This document shows, in pieces, positions 1-8,764 of a stretch of DNA of 64,000 bases; position 1 is the stretch's first letter; each line of letters starts with the position of its first letter. The DNA comes from Natronococcus pandeyae (GTDB lineage: Archaea; Halobacteriota; Halobacteria; Halobacteriales; Natrialbaceae): positions 434,001 through 498,000 of the forward strand of contig NZ_PHNJ01000001.1 of the NCBI RefSeq assembly GCF_008122205.1, given 5' to 3'. The notes beneath the pieces are model-generated. The model searched no databases. It saw nothing but the letters and a program-made list of their open reading frames with translations, and was not told the DNA's origin. The position numbers were made by a program, and so were the translations under genes.

Positions 1-257
1 AAGTAACACATGAGCAATCCGCCGACGAGGTAGAGCACCGGCCGAACCACGGGGTAGCGATCGATCACCGCGACGACGCCGGCCAGTGCGAGGAGGAAAA
101 AGAGCACGTCCGCCAGCATCGCGCCGAGTCCGGCACGGAACCCGGCGTTCCAGCCGCGGACGACGCTCTCCTCGGCGATGATGGCGTTCATCGGACCCGG
201 CGGTGCGGCGAGCGCGATGCCGAAGACGACGCCGGCCAGTGCGGTGGCGAGGATCAC
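1..257 (-). CDS. LysE/RhtB-family exporter, C-terminus cut by window edge
   Basis: The first 85 codons of a hydrophobic protein read leftward off the window. The N-terminal helix carries PPGPMNA (about residues 19-25), the signature of LysE/RhtB amino-acid and small-metabolite exporters. Two more hydrophobic helices follow, one containing MLADVLFFLLALAGVV. The GTG at 257 is the chosen start because it opens directly into the first membrane helix; no upstream ATG fits. Family members have about 200 residues and six helices, so over half is missing here. Substrate cannot be told from this fragment. Confidence 0.8.
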   Translation of the reverse strand, partial: MILATALAGVVFGIALAAPPGPMNAIIAEESVVRGWNAGFRAGLGAMLADVLFFLLALAGVVAVIDRYPVVRPVLYLVGGLLMCY

Positions 258-320
258 GGAACTCGCTCTCGAGTCGGTCGGCGACGGTAAAAAGAACCGC
301 GCCTTCGGTCGCCCTCGGCG

Positions 321-476
321 TTACTCGAGCGACTCCGGAACGAACTGACAGCCACAGGGCGAGGCGACGCCGTCCGTCGGGCCGGTCATCGTCACCATCG
401 CGATCGGGGAACCGCAGGTCGGACAGTTAGGAAGCGACGTCGAATCGGACTCCGAGTCGACCGCGTCGCGGCTCAT
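321..476 (-). CDS. Small CPxCG-type zinc-finger protein (51 aa)
   Basis: An ATG-started ORF of 51 codons, too short for most gene finders. It contains CPTCG near residue 19 and a second knuckle CGC near residue 43, the arrangement of haloarchaeal micro zinc-finger proteins that bind one zinc with four cysteines. The N-terminus is Ser/Asp-rich, as is typical of haloarchaeal cytoplasmic proteins. Function is unknown; proteins of this class are generally thought to act in regulation or protein/RNA contacts. It lies upstream of the LysE-type gene on the same strand (gap 63 bases) and may be cotranscribed with it. Confidence 0.72.
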   Translation of the reverse strand: MSRDAVDSESDSTSLPNCPTCGSPIAMVTMTGPTDGVASPCGCQFVPESLE

Positions 477-818
477 CGCCACCCCTCGTCGCCGTGTACG
501 GATACGAGCGCTCGTAGAGATTGTCGTGAACGAGACGTCAGGTGCGTGAGTGCGTGTGTGGTTCGGTCTGCGATCATGTGGGTGGAATCCGGTCGTCGCT
601 GGGTAGTCGTGTCCGTCGTCATCCGAACAGGCGCGACAGGCGTGGCGGTTGCCCGATCGGTTTTCAGTCTAGCTGTTGACTTGTGGTAGCTTATATCTAC
701 TGGTGATAGTCGTGACCGTATCAGTTCGTTCGCCCGCACGGGTACCGGTCGGCCGCCGGCGTCGGCGACTCCTGCTCGCGCAAGATCCGATCGCCGACTC
801 TTTGCGACCGGATCTCGT
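477..818. other. Gene-poor stretch with a possible promoter
   Basis: No convincing gene is seen in these 342 bases. A TATA-like core (TTATAT) sits at 691-696, which would place a plus-strand transcription start near 720, ahead of the small ORF at 819 and the thioredoxin-like gene at 923. An open frame exists across 712-891, but its product is arginine-rich and looks like noncoding GC-rich DNA. Confidence 0.4.
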
Positions 819-926
819 ATGGAGGGTATGGACTGCACTCACGACGGTGCAACGACGGTACCCTGGATCGAAGCCGTCCTCGAGACGGTGACGGCCGCGG
901 AAGACGCTGGCCCGAGAGGACGATGA
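819..926 (+). CDS. Possible 35-aa leader ORF coupled to the thioredoxin-like gene
   Basis: A 35-codon ORF from an ATG at 819 (alternative ATG at 828) whose TGA overlaps the ATG of the next gene in an ATGA arrangement (923-926). The peptide is acidic and not arginine-rich until its last residues, unlike shadow frames in this DNA. No homology is recognised. It could be a translationally coupled leader or chance. The second thioredoxin gene has a similar short ORF upstream with a GTGA overlap, which is the main reason to list it. Confidence 0.33.
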   Translation: MEGMDCTHDGATTVPWIEAVLETVTAAEDAGPRGR

Positions 927-1582
927 GGCGGCGCGCCGTTCTCTCCCTCGCAGGACTGGCGGCGATCAGCGGCTGTCTCGACGGCTCGAGCGGCAGCGAG
1001 GACGACGCCAACGGGGCCGACGAGAGCGAAGGCGAAGACGACAGCAACGAGAACGAGCAAGCGTCTCCCCCGTTCGACGTAACGACGGTCGACGCGCCGG
1101 GCAGCCAGGCCGGGTCGGTGTCCGTTCCCCAGGAAGGGCAGGTCACGTTCGTCAACTTCACGCGGCTCCTCTGTCCCACGAGCGAGGGGCTGCTCGAGAC
1201 CATCGGTGACGTCAAAGCGGACCTCGAGTCCCGGTACGAGGTCGGTCCGGACGGCGACGTGTGGTTCGTTTCGGTCGTCGATCCGCGATCCGGGCCGGAT
1301 CCCTCGGACGACGAACTGGCCGAGTGGTGGGAGGAACACGACGGTCAGTGGACGGTCGGAGTCGACGAGGACGGCTCGCTCAACGACTACTACGACGTCG
1401 AGGGGTTCCCGACGGTGGTCGTCGTCGACGGCGAGGGCGAGGTCCACTGGCGCGACGCTGGCGGAACGTCGGCGAGTAATATGATCTCCGGCGTCGAGCG
1501 TGCACTCGAGGCCGAACCCGAGGCCGCGGATCCGGACCCCGACGCTGACCCCGACGAGGGGAGCGACGATTCCGAGACCTGA
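923..1582 (+). CDS. Thioredoxin-fold Tat lipoprotein with a CPTS (single-Cys) site
   Basis: 219 residues. The N-terminus has RRR followed by a hydrophobic stretch and the lipobox ISGC (Cys18), so the protein is probably Tat-exported and lipid-anchored outside the membrane. After an acidic Ser/Glu/Asp linker (about 20-48), a TlpA/thioredoxin-like domain spans roughly 52-180, with the cis-proline loop GFPT before a VVVVD strand. The active-site position reads LCPTS (Cys84 to Ser87), so the second redox Cys is absent. The C-terminus is an acidic tail. It is a diverged tandem paralogue of the next gene: both share a VD/ID-A-x-G-S-x-A-G segment ahead of the domain. Likely a monothiol reductase, thiol-binding or structural relative; the partner is unknown. 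Confidence 0.82.
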   Translation: MRRRAVLSLAGLAAISGCLDGSSGSEDDANGADESEGEDDSNENEQASPPFDVTTVDAPGSQAGSVSVPQEGQVTFVNFTRLLCPTSEGLLETIGDVKADLESRYEVGPDGDVWFVSVVDPRSGPDPSDDELAEWWEEHDGQWTVGVDEDGSLNDYYDVEGFPTVVVVDGEGEVHWRDAGGTSASNMISGVERALEAEPEAADPDPDADPDEGSDDSET

Positions 1583-1687
1583 CGAACGTCGGCGGACGCC
1601 GTTCGTCCTCGTCCGTTCGCCGACGGTCTCACGCCGAGAGCGACTCGAACCGGTGAGCCCTTTTTTCCTCGGCGTATACGGGTGAGT

Positions 1688-1831
1688 ATGGAACAGCCGC
1701 TGGGACGTCGACCGACCGGCCGCGCCGAACGCCGCTTCCCGCGGAACGATCGGTCGCTCGAGCGCCGGTGGTCTTCGATTCGCGACCGCGTTCTCTCCCC
1801 GAGCGTTCGTCCAGAGGTGAACGGACGGTGA
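1688..1831 (+). CDS. Possible 47-aa leader ORF overlapping the second thioredoxin gene
   Basis: A 47-codon ORF from an ATG at 1688. A T-run (1661-1667) lies about 25 bases upstream, as expected for the TATA position of a leaderless transcript. Its TGA (1829-1831) overlaps the GTG start of the next gene in a GTGA arrangement. The product is basic and arginine-rich, which weakens the case for a real protein; it could be a coupling leader only. No homologue is recognised. Confidence 0.28.
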   Translation: MEQPLGRRPTGRAERRFPRNDRSLERRWSSIRDRVLSPSVRPEVNGR

Positions 1832-2610
1832 GACGGCGCGAACTCGTCGCCGGTATCGGGAGTGTGGGCGTCCTCGCGGGCGCGGGCGCACTCCTGCGGT
1901 ACGGGGCGCCGACGTTCGAGGACGACGAGGACAGCGAGTCGATGGCGGACGAGAACGACTCGGACGACGGCCCGATCGACGTCGAGACGATCGACGCTCG
2001 CGGCAGCGACGCCGGAACGCTGACCGTGCCGTCGGACGACGTTACGGTTCTCATGTTCTTCGTGAACGCCTGCGGGAACTGCCAGGCACAGGTATCGCGT
2101 CTCACCGAGGCTCGAGCACAACTGCAAGCGGAGTATCCGGACGAGGTGACGTTCCTGTCGGTCACCTACGACTCGCGAGAACAGATTTCGCCCGACGAAC
2201 TCCGCGACTGGTGGACGACGAACGGCGGCGACGGGTTCGTCAGCTACGACGCCTCGGATCTCATGCGAGAGTACAGCGCCGTCGGCTACCCGGTAACGAT
2301 CGTCGTCGATGCCGACGGCGAGGCACACTGGCGCGACACGGGCGTCACCGCCGCGAGTTCACTCGTCAGTGCCGTCGAATCCGTTCTCGAGGCCGAGTCG
2401 GACGACGAGGATGACGAGGATGAGGAGGGCGAGCAGGACGGTACCGGAGCCGAGGAGGATGCGGATGACGACGAGGGCGGTCCCGAAGACGACGACTCCT
2501 CCGAAGACGGCGACTCCACCGACGGACGAGAGTCCGAGACCGGAACCGAAACGGACGCCGACGGAAGCGAAAGTGAGGACGAAACCGACGGCGGAAACGA
2601 GAGCGACTGA
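1828..2610 (+). CDS. Thioredoxin-like (TlpA/ResA-type) Tat-exported protein with CGNC site
   Basis: 260 residues from the GTG at 1828; an in-frame GTG at 1768 would add 20 residues that look unlike a leader. The start gives MRRREL and a short hydrophobic segment (about 6-26), a Tat-type signal or N-terminal anchor without a lipobox Cys. The thioredoxin-like domain (about 50-165) has the redox pair in CGNC (Cys82, Cys85) and the cis-proline loop GYPV. The last 90 residues are almost entirely Asp/Glu/Ser/Gly/Thr, an unstructured acidic tail. Expected role: thiol-disulfide exchange on the outer face of the membrane. It is paralogous to the preceding gene, in which the second Cys is lost. Confidence 0.84.
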   Translation: MRRRELVAGIGSVGVLAGAGALLRYGAPTFEDDEDSESMADENDSDDGPIDVETIDARGSDAGTLTVPSDDVTVLMFFVNACGNCQAQVSRLTEARAQLQAEYPDEVTFLSVTYDSREQISPDELRDWWTTNGGDGFVSYDASDLMREYSAVGYPVTIVVDADGEAHWRDTGVTAASSLVSAVESVLEAESDDEDDEDEEGEQDGTGAEEDADDDEGGPEDDDSSEDGDSTDGRESETGTETDADGSESEDETDGGNESD

Positions 2611-2636
2611 GCACAGAGACGAACCGAGCGGCGCGC

Positions 2637-5180
2637 CTACGCCTTCGCCTGCCAGCTTCGAACGCGGTCGGCGCTGACACCGTCCACGTCGTCGGCGACC
2701 GCGTCGGGGTCCGCGTCGGTCAGATCGTCGAGGCTCTCGATACCTGCACTGGCGAGCTTTTCGACGGTCTTGGCACCGACCCCCTCGAGCGTCTCGAGGT
2801 CGGAGCCGCTGTCGCTCTCGCGGGCCTGGAACTCCTGGTAGTTACAGATCGGACAGCCCAGTTCCCAGGGTTCGTCGCCGCTGTGGATGACGAGTTCGGG
2901 GAGTTCGTGTTCGTCGCAGTGCTCGTCGGTGACTTCGATCTCGCCGCGACGGGGGAGCGGGAGCGAGTACTCGCAGTCGGGATAGCGGGTACAGCCGACC
3001 AGTCGAGAGCCGCTCTGGAGGGTTTTGATCGCGAGTTCGCCCCCGTGTTCGGCGGTTTCACCGCCTCCGTCTCGCGACGACTCCGTCGTCGCGCTGTCCC
3101 CGCAGTCCGGACAGTCGCCCAGAATCTCCCCTTCGCCGGCGTCTTCGGCCTTGCAGAGCGGACAGCCGTGGACGAACGTCTGGCGGCCGGCCAGCATCTT
3201 CACTTCGTTGAGCCCGTGGTCCTCGCACTCGTCTTCGAGGATCAGCGGTTTGCCCGTCGAGGGCAGCGGGAGCGTGTTCTCGCAGTCGGGGTAGCCGTCA
3301 CAGCCGATAAAGTACGAGCCGTGGCGACTCTGTCGGACGAGGAGATCCTCTCCGCACTCCGGGCAGGGCCCGAGGCGCTTGTCGTCTTTCAACGACTTGC
3401 GCAGGTGGTCACCGATCTCCTCTCGGGAGTCCGCGAGATTCGCGAAGATCTCCTCGAGCATCTCCCGGGACTCGTCGGTGACGTCCTCGAGGGTCGCCTC
3501 GCCGGAGGCGATGGCGTCCATGTCCTCCTCGAGTTGCGCGGTCATCTCCTCGCTGACGACGCGGTCGGCGTAGTTCTCGGCCGCGTCGACGACGGCCATG
3601 GCGAGCTTCGTCGGTCGCGGCGGATCGCTCTCGATGTAGCCGCGGTCGTACAGCTTCTCGAGGGTGTTGTGTCTGGTTGACTTCGTCCCGATCCCGAGGT
3701 CCTCCATGGTCTCGATGAGCCGCGATTGGCCGTACCGGCGGGGTGGCTGGGTCTCCTTCTCCTCGCACTCGACGTCGGTGAGCGCGAGCTCCTCGCCCGT
3801 CTCGACGTCGGGTACGTAGTTCTCGCTCGTGTTGAAGTACGGGTAGACGTCGTGGTAGCCGGCTTCGACGAGGCGCTTCCCGTTGGCCTTCAACCGGTAG
3901 TCCTCGACCTCGGCCACGACCTTGAGATGCTCCCAGATCGCGGCGTCGGCGACGGTCGCGTAGAACCGGCGGACGACCAGTTCGAAGACCTCCCACTCGT
4001 CGTCGCTGACGTCGCCACGAGAGGGGATCTCTCCCGTCGGGTGGATCGGGGGGTGGTCGGTCGTCTCCTCGTCGCCTTCCGTCGGCTGGATCTCGTCGGC
4101 CTCGAGCAGCGATTCGGCCGAGTCGCCGAGCGTCGGGTGGCCGACGAAGTCGTCGAGCAGCTCCTCGGGATCCAGATCGTCGGGGTAGACGGTGTTGTCC
4201 GTTCGCGGATACGTCATGTAGCCGGCGGTGTAGAGATCCTCCGCGATCGACATCGCTCGCTTCGCCGAGTAGCCGATCGCGCTCGCCGCGCGGATGAACT
4301 GCGTCGTGTTGAACGGCGTCGGCGGCGAGTCGGTCCTGGTCCGCCGGTTGACGTCGACGACGGTCGCCGTGTCGCGACTCGAGAGCGTCTCGTAAACCTC
4401 GTCGGCCGCGGCCTCCTCCCAGACGCGCTCGGCCTCGTTGTCGTCCTCGTCACGGTAGAAGTACTGGGCCTCGAAAGTCGTCTCCGAGTCGCCGTCTTCC
4501 TCGCTCTTCGTGAGATCGCCGAACAGCTCCCAGTAGGTCTCGGCGTCGAACGCCTGAATCTCGCGCTCGCGGTCGACGATCAGCTTCAGCGTCGGCGACT
4601 GGACCCGACCGACCGAGATGAAGTCGTTTCCGAGTTGGCCGGCCGAAAGCGACAGGAATCGGGTGAGCGCCGCTCCCCAGATGAGGTCGATGATCTGGCG
4701 GGCCTCGCCCGCGGCGGCGAGATCGAAGTCGAGATCGTCGGGTTCGTCGAAGGCGTTCTGGACTTCGTTCTCGGTGATCGAGGAGAATCTCACTCGACGA
4801 ATCGGGACGTCCTCGTCGACCTCGCGGACGATGTCGTAGGCCTCCTTGCCGATGAGTTCGCCCTCGCGGTCGTAGTCCGTCGCGATCGTCACGCGCTCGG
4901 CTCGCCGAGAGAGAATCCGCAGCGTGGCGACAATGTTCTCCTTCGTCGCGGTCTTCTCGATGCTCGCGTCGATGAGTTCGACCGGTTCGACGTCTCGCCA
5001 GTCGGAGTACTCCGACGGGAAGTCGACGCCGACGACGTGACCCGACAGCCCCACGCACCGCTTTCCACCCCACTCGTAGACGTTCACGCCGTTCTCGCGG
5101 CTCGAGTCGTACGTGCCGCCGGAAAGAATGTCGGCGATCCGTCTCGCAGCGTTGTCCTTCTCGGTGATGATCAGTTCCAC
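2637..5180 (-). CDS. topA: DNA topoisomerase I (type IA)
   Basis: 847 residues, full length. It relaxes negatively supercoiled DNA by single-strand passage. The N-terminal TOPRIM domain has the metal-binding run TDYDREGELIG (Asp102, Asp104, Glu106). The catalytic tyrosine is Tyr324 in GYMTYPRTD. The central topoisomerase fold is followed by several C-terminal zinc modules (CPEC...C-x4-DC type, about 595-790) and a final helix-hairpin-helix-like segment (about 795-840: LEGVGAKTVEKLASAGI). The gene converges on the thioredoxin gene, 26 bases apart. The ATG at 5180 opens directly into MELIITEKDNAA, the usual N-terminus of the family. Confidence 0.97.
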   Translation of the reverse strand: MELIITEKDNAARRIADILSGGTYDSSRENGVNVYEWGGKRCVGLSGHVVGVDFPSEYSDWRDVEPVELIDASIEKTATKENIVATLRILSRRAERVTIATDYDREGELIGKEAYDIVREVDEDVPIRRVRFSSITENEVQNAFDEPDDLDFDLAAAGEARQIIDLIWGAALTRFLSLSAGQLGNDFISVGRVQSPTLKLIVDREREIQAFDAETYWELFGDLTKSEEDGDSETTFEAQYFYRDEDDNEAERVWEEAAADEVYETLSSRDTATVVDVNRRTRTDSPPTPFNTTQFIRAASAIGYSAKRAMSIAEDLYTAGYMTYPRTDNTVYPDDLDPEELLDDFVGHPTLGDSAESLLEADEIQPTEGDEETTDHPPIHPTGEIPSRGDVSDDEWEVFELVVRRFYATVADAAIWEHLKVVAEVEDYRLKANGKRLVEAGYHDVYPYFNTSENYVPDVETGEELALTDVECEEKETQPPRRYGQSRLIETMEDLGIGTKSTRHNTLEKLYDRGYIESDPPRPTKLAMAVVDAAENYADRVVSEEMTAQLEEDMDAIASGEATLEDVTDESREMLEEIFANLADSREEIGDHLRKSLKDDKRLGPCPECGEDLLVRQSRHGSYFIGCDGYPDCENTLPLPSTGKPLILEDECEDHGLNEVKMLAGRQTFVHGCPLCKAEDAGEGEILGDCPDCGDSATTESSRDGGGETAEHGGELAIKTLQSGSRLVGCTRYPDCEYSLPLPRRGEIEVTDEHCDEHELPELVIHSGDEPWELGCPICNYQEFQARESDSGSDLETLEGVGAKTVEKLASAGIESLDDLTDADPDAVADDVDGVSADRVRSWQAKA

Positions 5181-5430
5181 TGTCGATCACCTCTTCGAGT
5201 GTGCCGGTTCGGCGTCGGCGGGCGAGCGGTATGCATTGTCGCTCGTTACGATTGAGCCTTTGATAACGCTTTCGGCAAAACCGGCAGACAGCGCGGGTGT
5301 GCGTGCGTTCGCAGGCGGTTGCGTTCGCGCGTGCGTGAGGTGTTGCATGCGTTCGCCTCGGGTACCGCCTCCCCGACGAGACGCGACGGTTATCGTCGCT
5401 CGTCGCGTACGGTGAGATACGTAGTGATAC

Positions 5431-5715
5431 GTGAGTAACACCACCATGAAGAGAAACGTCGGCGGATTCGACCGGACCTGGCGGCTCGTCGGGGGTGCGA
5501 TCCTCGTCGCCGTCGGTCTGGCGTCGTTCGCCGGACTGCTCTCGGTCGGAACGACAGTAGCTGCGATACTGATCGTCGCCGGTGCCGTATTTTTCGCCAC
5601 CGGCGTCGTCCAGAAGTGTACGATCAATCGACTTCTGGGAATCGACACCTACCGGAAGGACGCCGAGACGGACGCCGAATCGATGGACGAGACCCCCGCG
5701 AAACGGGCGAGCTGA
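5431..5715 (+). CDS. Small DUF2892 (YgaP-type) membrane protein
   Basis: 94 residues from a GTG at 5431. An ATG at 5446 gives 89 residues beginning MKRNVGGFDR and is equally likely, since NVG-x-x-D/DR is the usual N-terminus of the DUF2892 family. Two closely spaced membrane helices (about 22-40 and 42-60) are followed by CTINRLLGIDTY, also typical of the family (C-P/T-x-Y/N-x-x-LG). The role of DUF2892 proteins is not established; some are fused to rhodanese domains. The gene stands alone between topA (divergent) and the serine hydrolase (convergent). Confidence 0.8.
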   Translation: MSNTTMKRNVGGFDRTWRLVGGAILVAVGLASFAGLLSVGTTVAAILIVAGAVFFATGVVQKCTINRLLGIDTYRKDAETDAESMDETPAKRAS

Positions 5716-5760
5716 ACCCTGCCGATTTCATTTTTACTCCGAGTATCCGATCCGACGGCG

Positions 5761-7113
5761 CTACGTTCTGTGGAGCCGCCAGCGATCGACGTACAGGCTC
5801 AGGTCGTCCCCGTCGCGCTCGAACCGGACCGGCTGGCGTTCGCCCGCGGTCGTCAGCGCGTGGAACTCGCCAGCCTCGAGATCTACCGGCACCAGCGGCG
5901 TCCACGAGCCGTCCTCGATGGGGCCGCCGACCCGCAGGCGGAGCGTCCCGCCCTCGATCTCCACCTCGGCCTGCTTGATGCCGCGGTAGGTCTCGTACTC
6001 GCCGGCCAGCTCCTCGAGTCGGTTCTTTCGGGCGAAAAACGGCAGATCGCGGGGATCCTCGCCGACCAGCGCGGCGAAGACGCCCTTCCCGAGTTCAGCG
6101 AGCCCGTATCCCGGCGACGCGTTGGCCAGTATCGCGATCCCGAGGTCCTCCGCCGGCGAGAAGCCGACGTAGGCGGTCGAGACGACGATCGATCCGCCGT
6201 GGCCGATCAGCTCCCGGCCGCAGACCTCGCGTGTGCGCCAGCCGTAGCCGTAGGGCCCCGACGGCGTCTCCGCGTACGCGCCGTAACAGCGCTCGAGGGG
6301 CTCCTCGCTCACCAGCCGACTGCCTTCGAACGTGCCGCCGTGCAGGTGTAGACGAAGGTAGTTCGCGAGATCAGTTACGGGCGCGAGCAGGCCGCCCGCG
6401 GCCGCGCTTCGCTCGCGGACCGGCAGTGCGGCCGGCTCGAGTTCTTCGTCGTCTCGGAAGTAGGGCGTCATCCGATCGTCGAACGATTCGAAGACGTCGC
6501 CGTCGTACGTCGAGCGCTCCATCTCGAGGGGCTCTACGATCTCGCTTTCGACGTACTCCGTGAACGATCGTCCCGTGACGGCCTCGATCACCTCGCCGAC
6601 GAGCGTGTAGCCGGAGTTGCAGTACAGCCAGCGCTCGCCGGGTTCGCCCGCGATCTCGTCGCGGGCACCCTCGACGTGGGCGTGAAAGTCCCCCTGCGTT
6701 CCCAGCGGGACGTTCGCCTCGCCGACGTCCAACTGGCGAGCGATCAGCGCCTCGCTGACCGCGAGCGACGGGTAGCCGGAGGTGTGGCTGAGCAGGTGGT
6801 GGAGCGTGACGTCGTCCGGGACGTCGATCTCGAGGTGGTCCGCGACGGCATCGTCGAAGGAGAGTTCCCCCTCGTCGACGAGCTGTGCGACCGCGAGCGC
6901 GGCGAACGACTTCGAGACGGAGCCGACGCCGTACACCGTCTCCGGGGTCGCGGGGTCGTTCGACTCGAGGTCTCGCGAGCCGTAGCCGCTGGCGTAGACG
7001 ATTCCGTCGCCGTCGGTGACGGCGAGGCTCAGTCCCGGGAGTTCGTCTTCGCGCAGTCGCTCGCGCAGCAGTGAATCGATTCGGTCGACGGTCGACGACT
7101 CGAGGTCGGTCAT
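5761..7113 (-). CDS. Beta-lactamase-fold serine hydrolase (class C/PBP type)
   Basis: 450 residues from the ATG at 7113; an upstream in-frame ATG at 7140 would add nine residues. Motifs of the serine beta-lactamase/DD-peptidase superfamily are present: SVSK (Ser65-x-x-Lys68) as nucleophile and base, YCN as the Tyr motif, and HGG as the third box. A C-terminal beta-domain of about 100 residues follows the catalytic domain, as in many archaeal and bacterial esterase-type members. No signal peptide is visible, so it is probably cytoplasmic. Archaea lack murein, so the substrate is more likely an ester or D-peptide than peptidoglycan. It is divergent from the MATE gene. Confidence 0.9.
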   Translation of the reverse strand: MTDLESSTVDRIDSLLRERLREDELPGLSLAVTDGDGIVYASGYGSRDLESNDPATPETVYGVGSVSKSFAALAVAQLVDEGELSFDDAVADHLEIDVPDDVTLHHLLSHTSGYPSLAVSEALIARQLDVGEANVPLGTQGDFHAHVEGARDEIAGEPGERWLYCNSGYTLVGEVIEAVTGRSFTEYVESEIVEPLEMERSTYDGDVFESFDDRMTPYFRDDEELEPAALPVRERSAAAGGLLAPVTDLANYLRLHLHGGTFEGSRLVSEEPLERCYGAYAETPSGPYGYGWRTREVCGRELIGHGGSIVVSTAYVGFSPAEDLGIAILANASPGYGLAELGKGVFAALVGEDPRDLPFFARKNRLEELAGEYETYRGIKQAEVEIEGGTLRLRVGGPIEDGSWTPLVPVDLEAGEFHALTTAGERQPVRFERDGDDLSLYVDRWRLHRT

Positions 7114-7258
7114 AGTGGCGTGCTCCGACGCCGAGCACATTACTGTTCAGGTATCCTACACGGCTGTCCGGTTCGAGGGGTCGCGCAGAGAGGCGGCAAC
7201 GCGACACGGGAGCCGAGTCCTTTTCACCCGTCCGGGCGAGCAAGGGGACGAGAGCGCC

Positions 7259-8755
7259 GTGGCAGAGACAGAGCGAAAGCGGGTCGACATGACGACGGGC
7301 GCGATCCCCACGAAACTGCTCCACCTGGCCTGGCCCCTCGTCCTCGGGAACCTGCTCCAGACGTTCTACAACCTCGCGGACATGTTCTGGGTCGGCCGCG
7401 TGAGCAGCGAGGCCGTCGCCGCCGTCTCCCTGATGTTTCCGCTCTCGTGGATGTTCGTCTCGACGGCGATGGGGCTCACGGCGGCGACGATCGCGCTCGT
7501 CTCCCAGTACGTCGGCGCCGACGACGACCGGATGGCCGACAGGGTCGTCGCCCAGACGATCCTGCTCGCGCTCGCGGTCTCGAGCGTCCTCGCCGCGGTC
7601 GGCCTCTACTTTCGGCGGCCGCTGCTGTGGCTCATCGGCGCCCGCGACGAGGTGTTCGTCGAGGCGCTCGCGTACATCGAAGTCATCTTCCTCGCGTTGC
7701 CGCTGACGTTCCTCTTCTTCGCGTTCCGATCGTCGCTGCAGGGTGCCGGCGACACGAAGACGGCGATGTGGCTGGTGTTCATTTCGGCGGGGATCAACGT
7801 CGTCCTCGACCCCTTCTTTATCCTCGGCTGGGGGCCGTTCCCCGAGATGGGAACCCGCGGCGCGGCGGTCGCGACGTTCATCGCCCGCGCGTTCGCGACG
7901 GTCGCGGGGATCTACATCCTTCTCGACGGCAGCTTCGGGGTACGGCTCCGCCTCGAGGATCTCGCGCCCGACCTCTCGATCCAGAAACAGCTGGTCGACA
8001 TCGGCTACCCGGCGACGATCGACGGCTGGGCGCGCAGTTTTGCCGCAGTCGCGATGGCCGGCTTCGTCGCCCGGTTCGGGGCCGCGCCGACCGCGGCCTA
8101 CGGGATCGGCGTCCGACTGATGTCCGTGACCTGGGCGGTTTCGGGCGCCGTCGGCAACGCGACGGCGACCGGCGTCGGCCAGAACCTCGGCGCGAAGACG
8201 CCCGACCGGGCCGCGGCGGTCGCGCGAACGGCGACGGCGGGGACGATGCTGCTCATCTTCGGAATCGCCGCGGTGCTGGTCGCGTTTCCCGCACAGGCCA
8301 TGCGGATCTTCGTCGCCGATCCCGCAGTGATCGCCGAGGGCGTCGTCTTCCTACGGATCATGGCGCCGTTCTGGGCGCTGTTCGCCGGCGTGATGGTCAT
8401 CCAGGGCGCGTTCCGCGGGGCTGGCAACACGAAGGAGGCGATGGTCCTCTCCTTTCTCTCGCGGTGGATCTTCCGCGTCCCCGTCGCGCTGGTGCTCGCG
8501 TTCTCTTGGACCGTGACCCTGCCCGGTGTCGGGCTGACCGTCGCCGCTCTCGGCTGGGGCGTCGAGGGGATCTGGTGGGCGTTCGCCTTCGGAATGGTCG
8601 CCTCGTTCGTCCTCGCCGTCGCCTGGTTCCGGGTCGGAACGTGGCGGGACGTGGTGATCGACGAGTCGGACGAGGACGGGCCTCGAGACGAGCCGACGGA
8701 GGCTACGGACGGGACGACCACCGAGGGGAGCGACGCGGACGCCGTCGACGACTGA
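7259..8755 (+). CDS. MATE-family efflux transporter
   Basis: 498 residues from the GTG at 7259; an alternative ATG at 7289 removes ten residues. A T-rich TATA-like box near 7219-7226 favours a start close to 7259. The protein has about twelve membrane helices in two homologous halves. The family segments WPLVLGNLLQTFYNLADMFW at the first helix and FRGAGNTKEAM in the second half are visible (the first half has LQGAGDTKTAM). MATE proteins export cationic compounds or drugs in exchange for Na+ or H+; Na+ would be the natural ion in a halophile. The last 35 residues are an acidic tail. It converges on the flippase gene with a nine-base gap. Confidence 0.92.
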   Translation: MAETERKRVDMTTGAIPTKLLHLAWPLVLGNLLQTFYNLADMFWVGRVSSEAVAAVSLMFPLSWMFVSTAMGLTAATIALVSQYVGADDDRMADRVVAQTILLALAVSSVLAAVGLYFRRPLLWLIGARDEVFVEALAYIEVIFLALPLTFLFFAFRSSLQGAGDTKTAMWLVFISAGINVVLDPFFILGWGPFPEMGTRGAAVATFIARAFATVAGIYILLDGSFGVRLRLEDLAPDLSIQKQLVDIGYPATIDGWARSFAAVAMAGFVARFGAAPTAAYGIGVRLMSVTWAVSGAVGNATATGVGQNLGAKTPDRAAAVARTATAGTMLLIFGIAAVLVAFPAQAMRIFVADPAVIAEGVVFLRIMAPFWALFAGVMVIQGAFRGAGNTKEAMVLSFLSRWIFRVPVALVLAFSWTVTLPGVGLTVAALGWGVEGIWWAFAFGMVASFVLAVAWFRVGTWRDVVIDESDEDGPRDEPTEATDGTTTEGSDADAVDD

Positions 8756-8764
8756 TCGCGACGG

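Noticed and set aside
712-891. Arg-rich ORF upstream of the first thioredoxin gene
   Set aside because: Product contains RRRRR runs and no recognisable domain; the overlapping frame from 819 looks more protein-like.
3726-5255. 509-aa open frame on the plus strand
   Set aside because: It is entirely antisense to topA, whose TOPRIM, catalytic Tyr and zinc modules are intact. Long antisense frames are normal in GC-rich haloarchaeal DNA.
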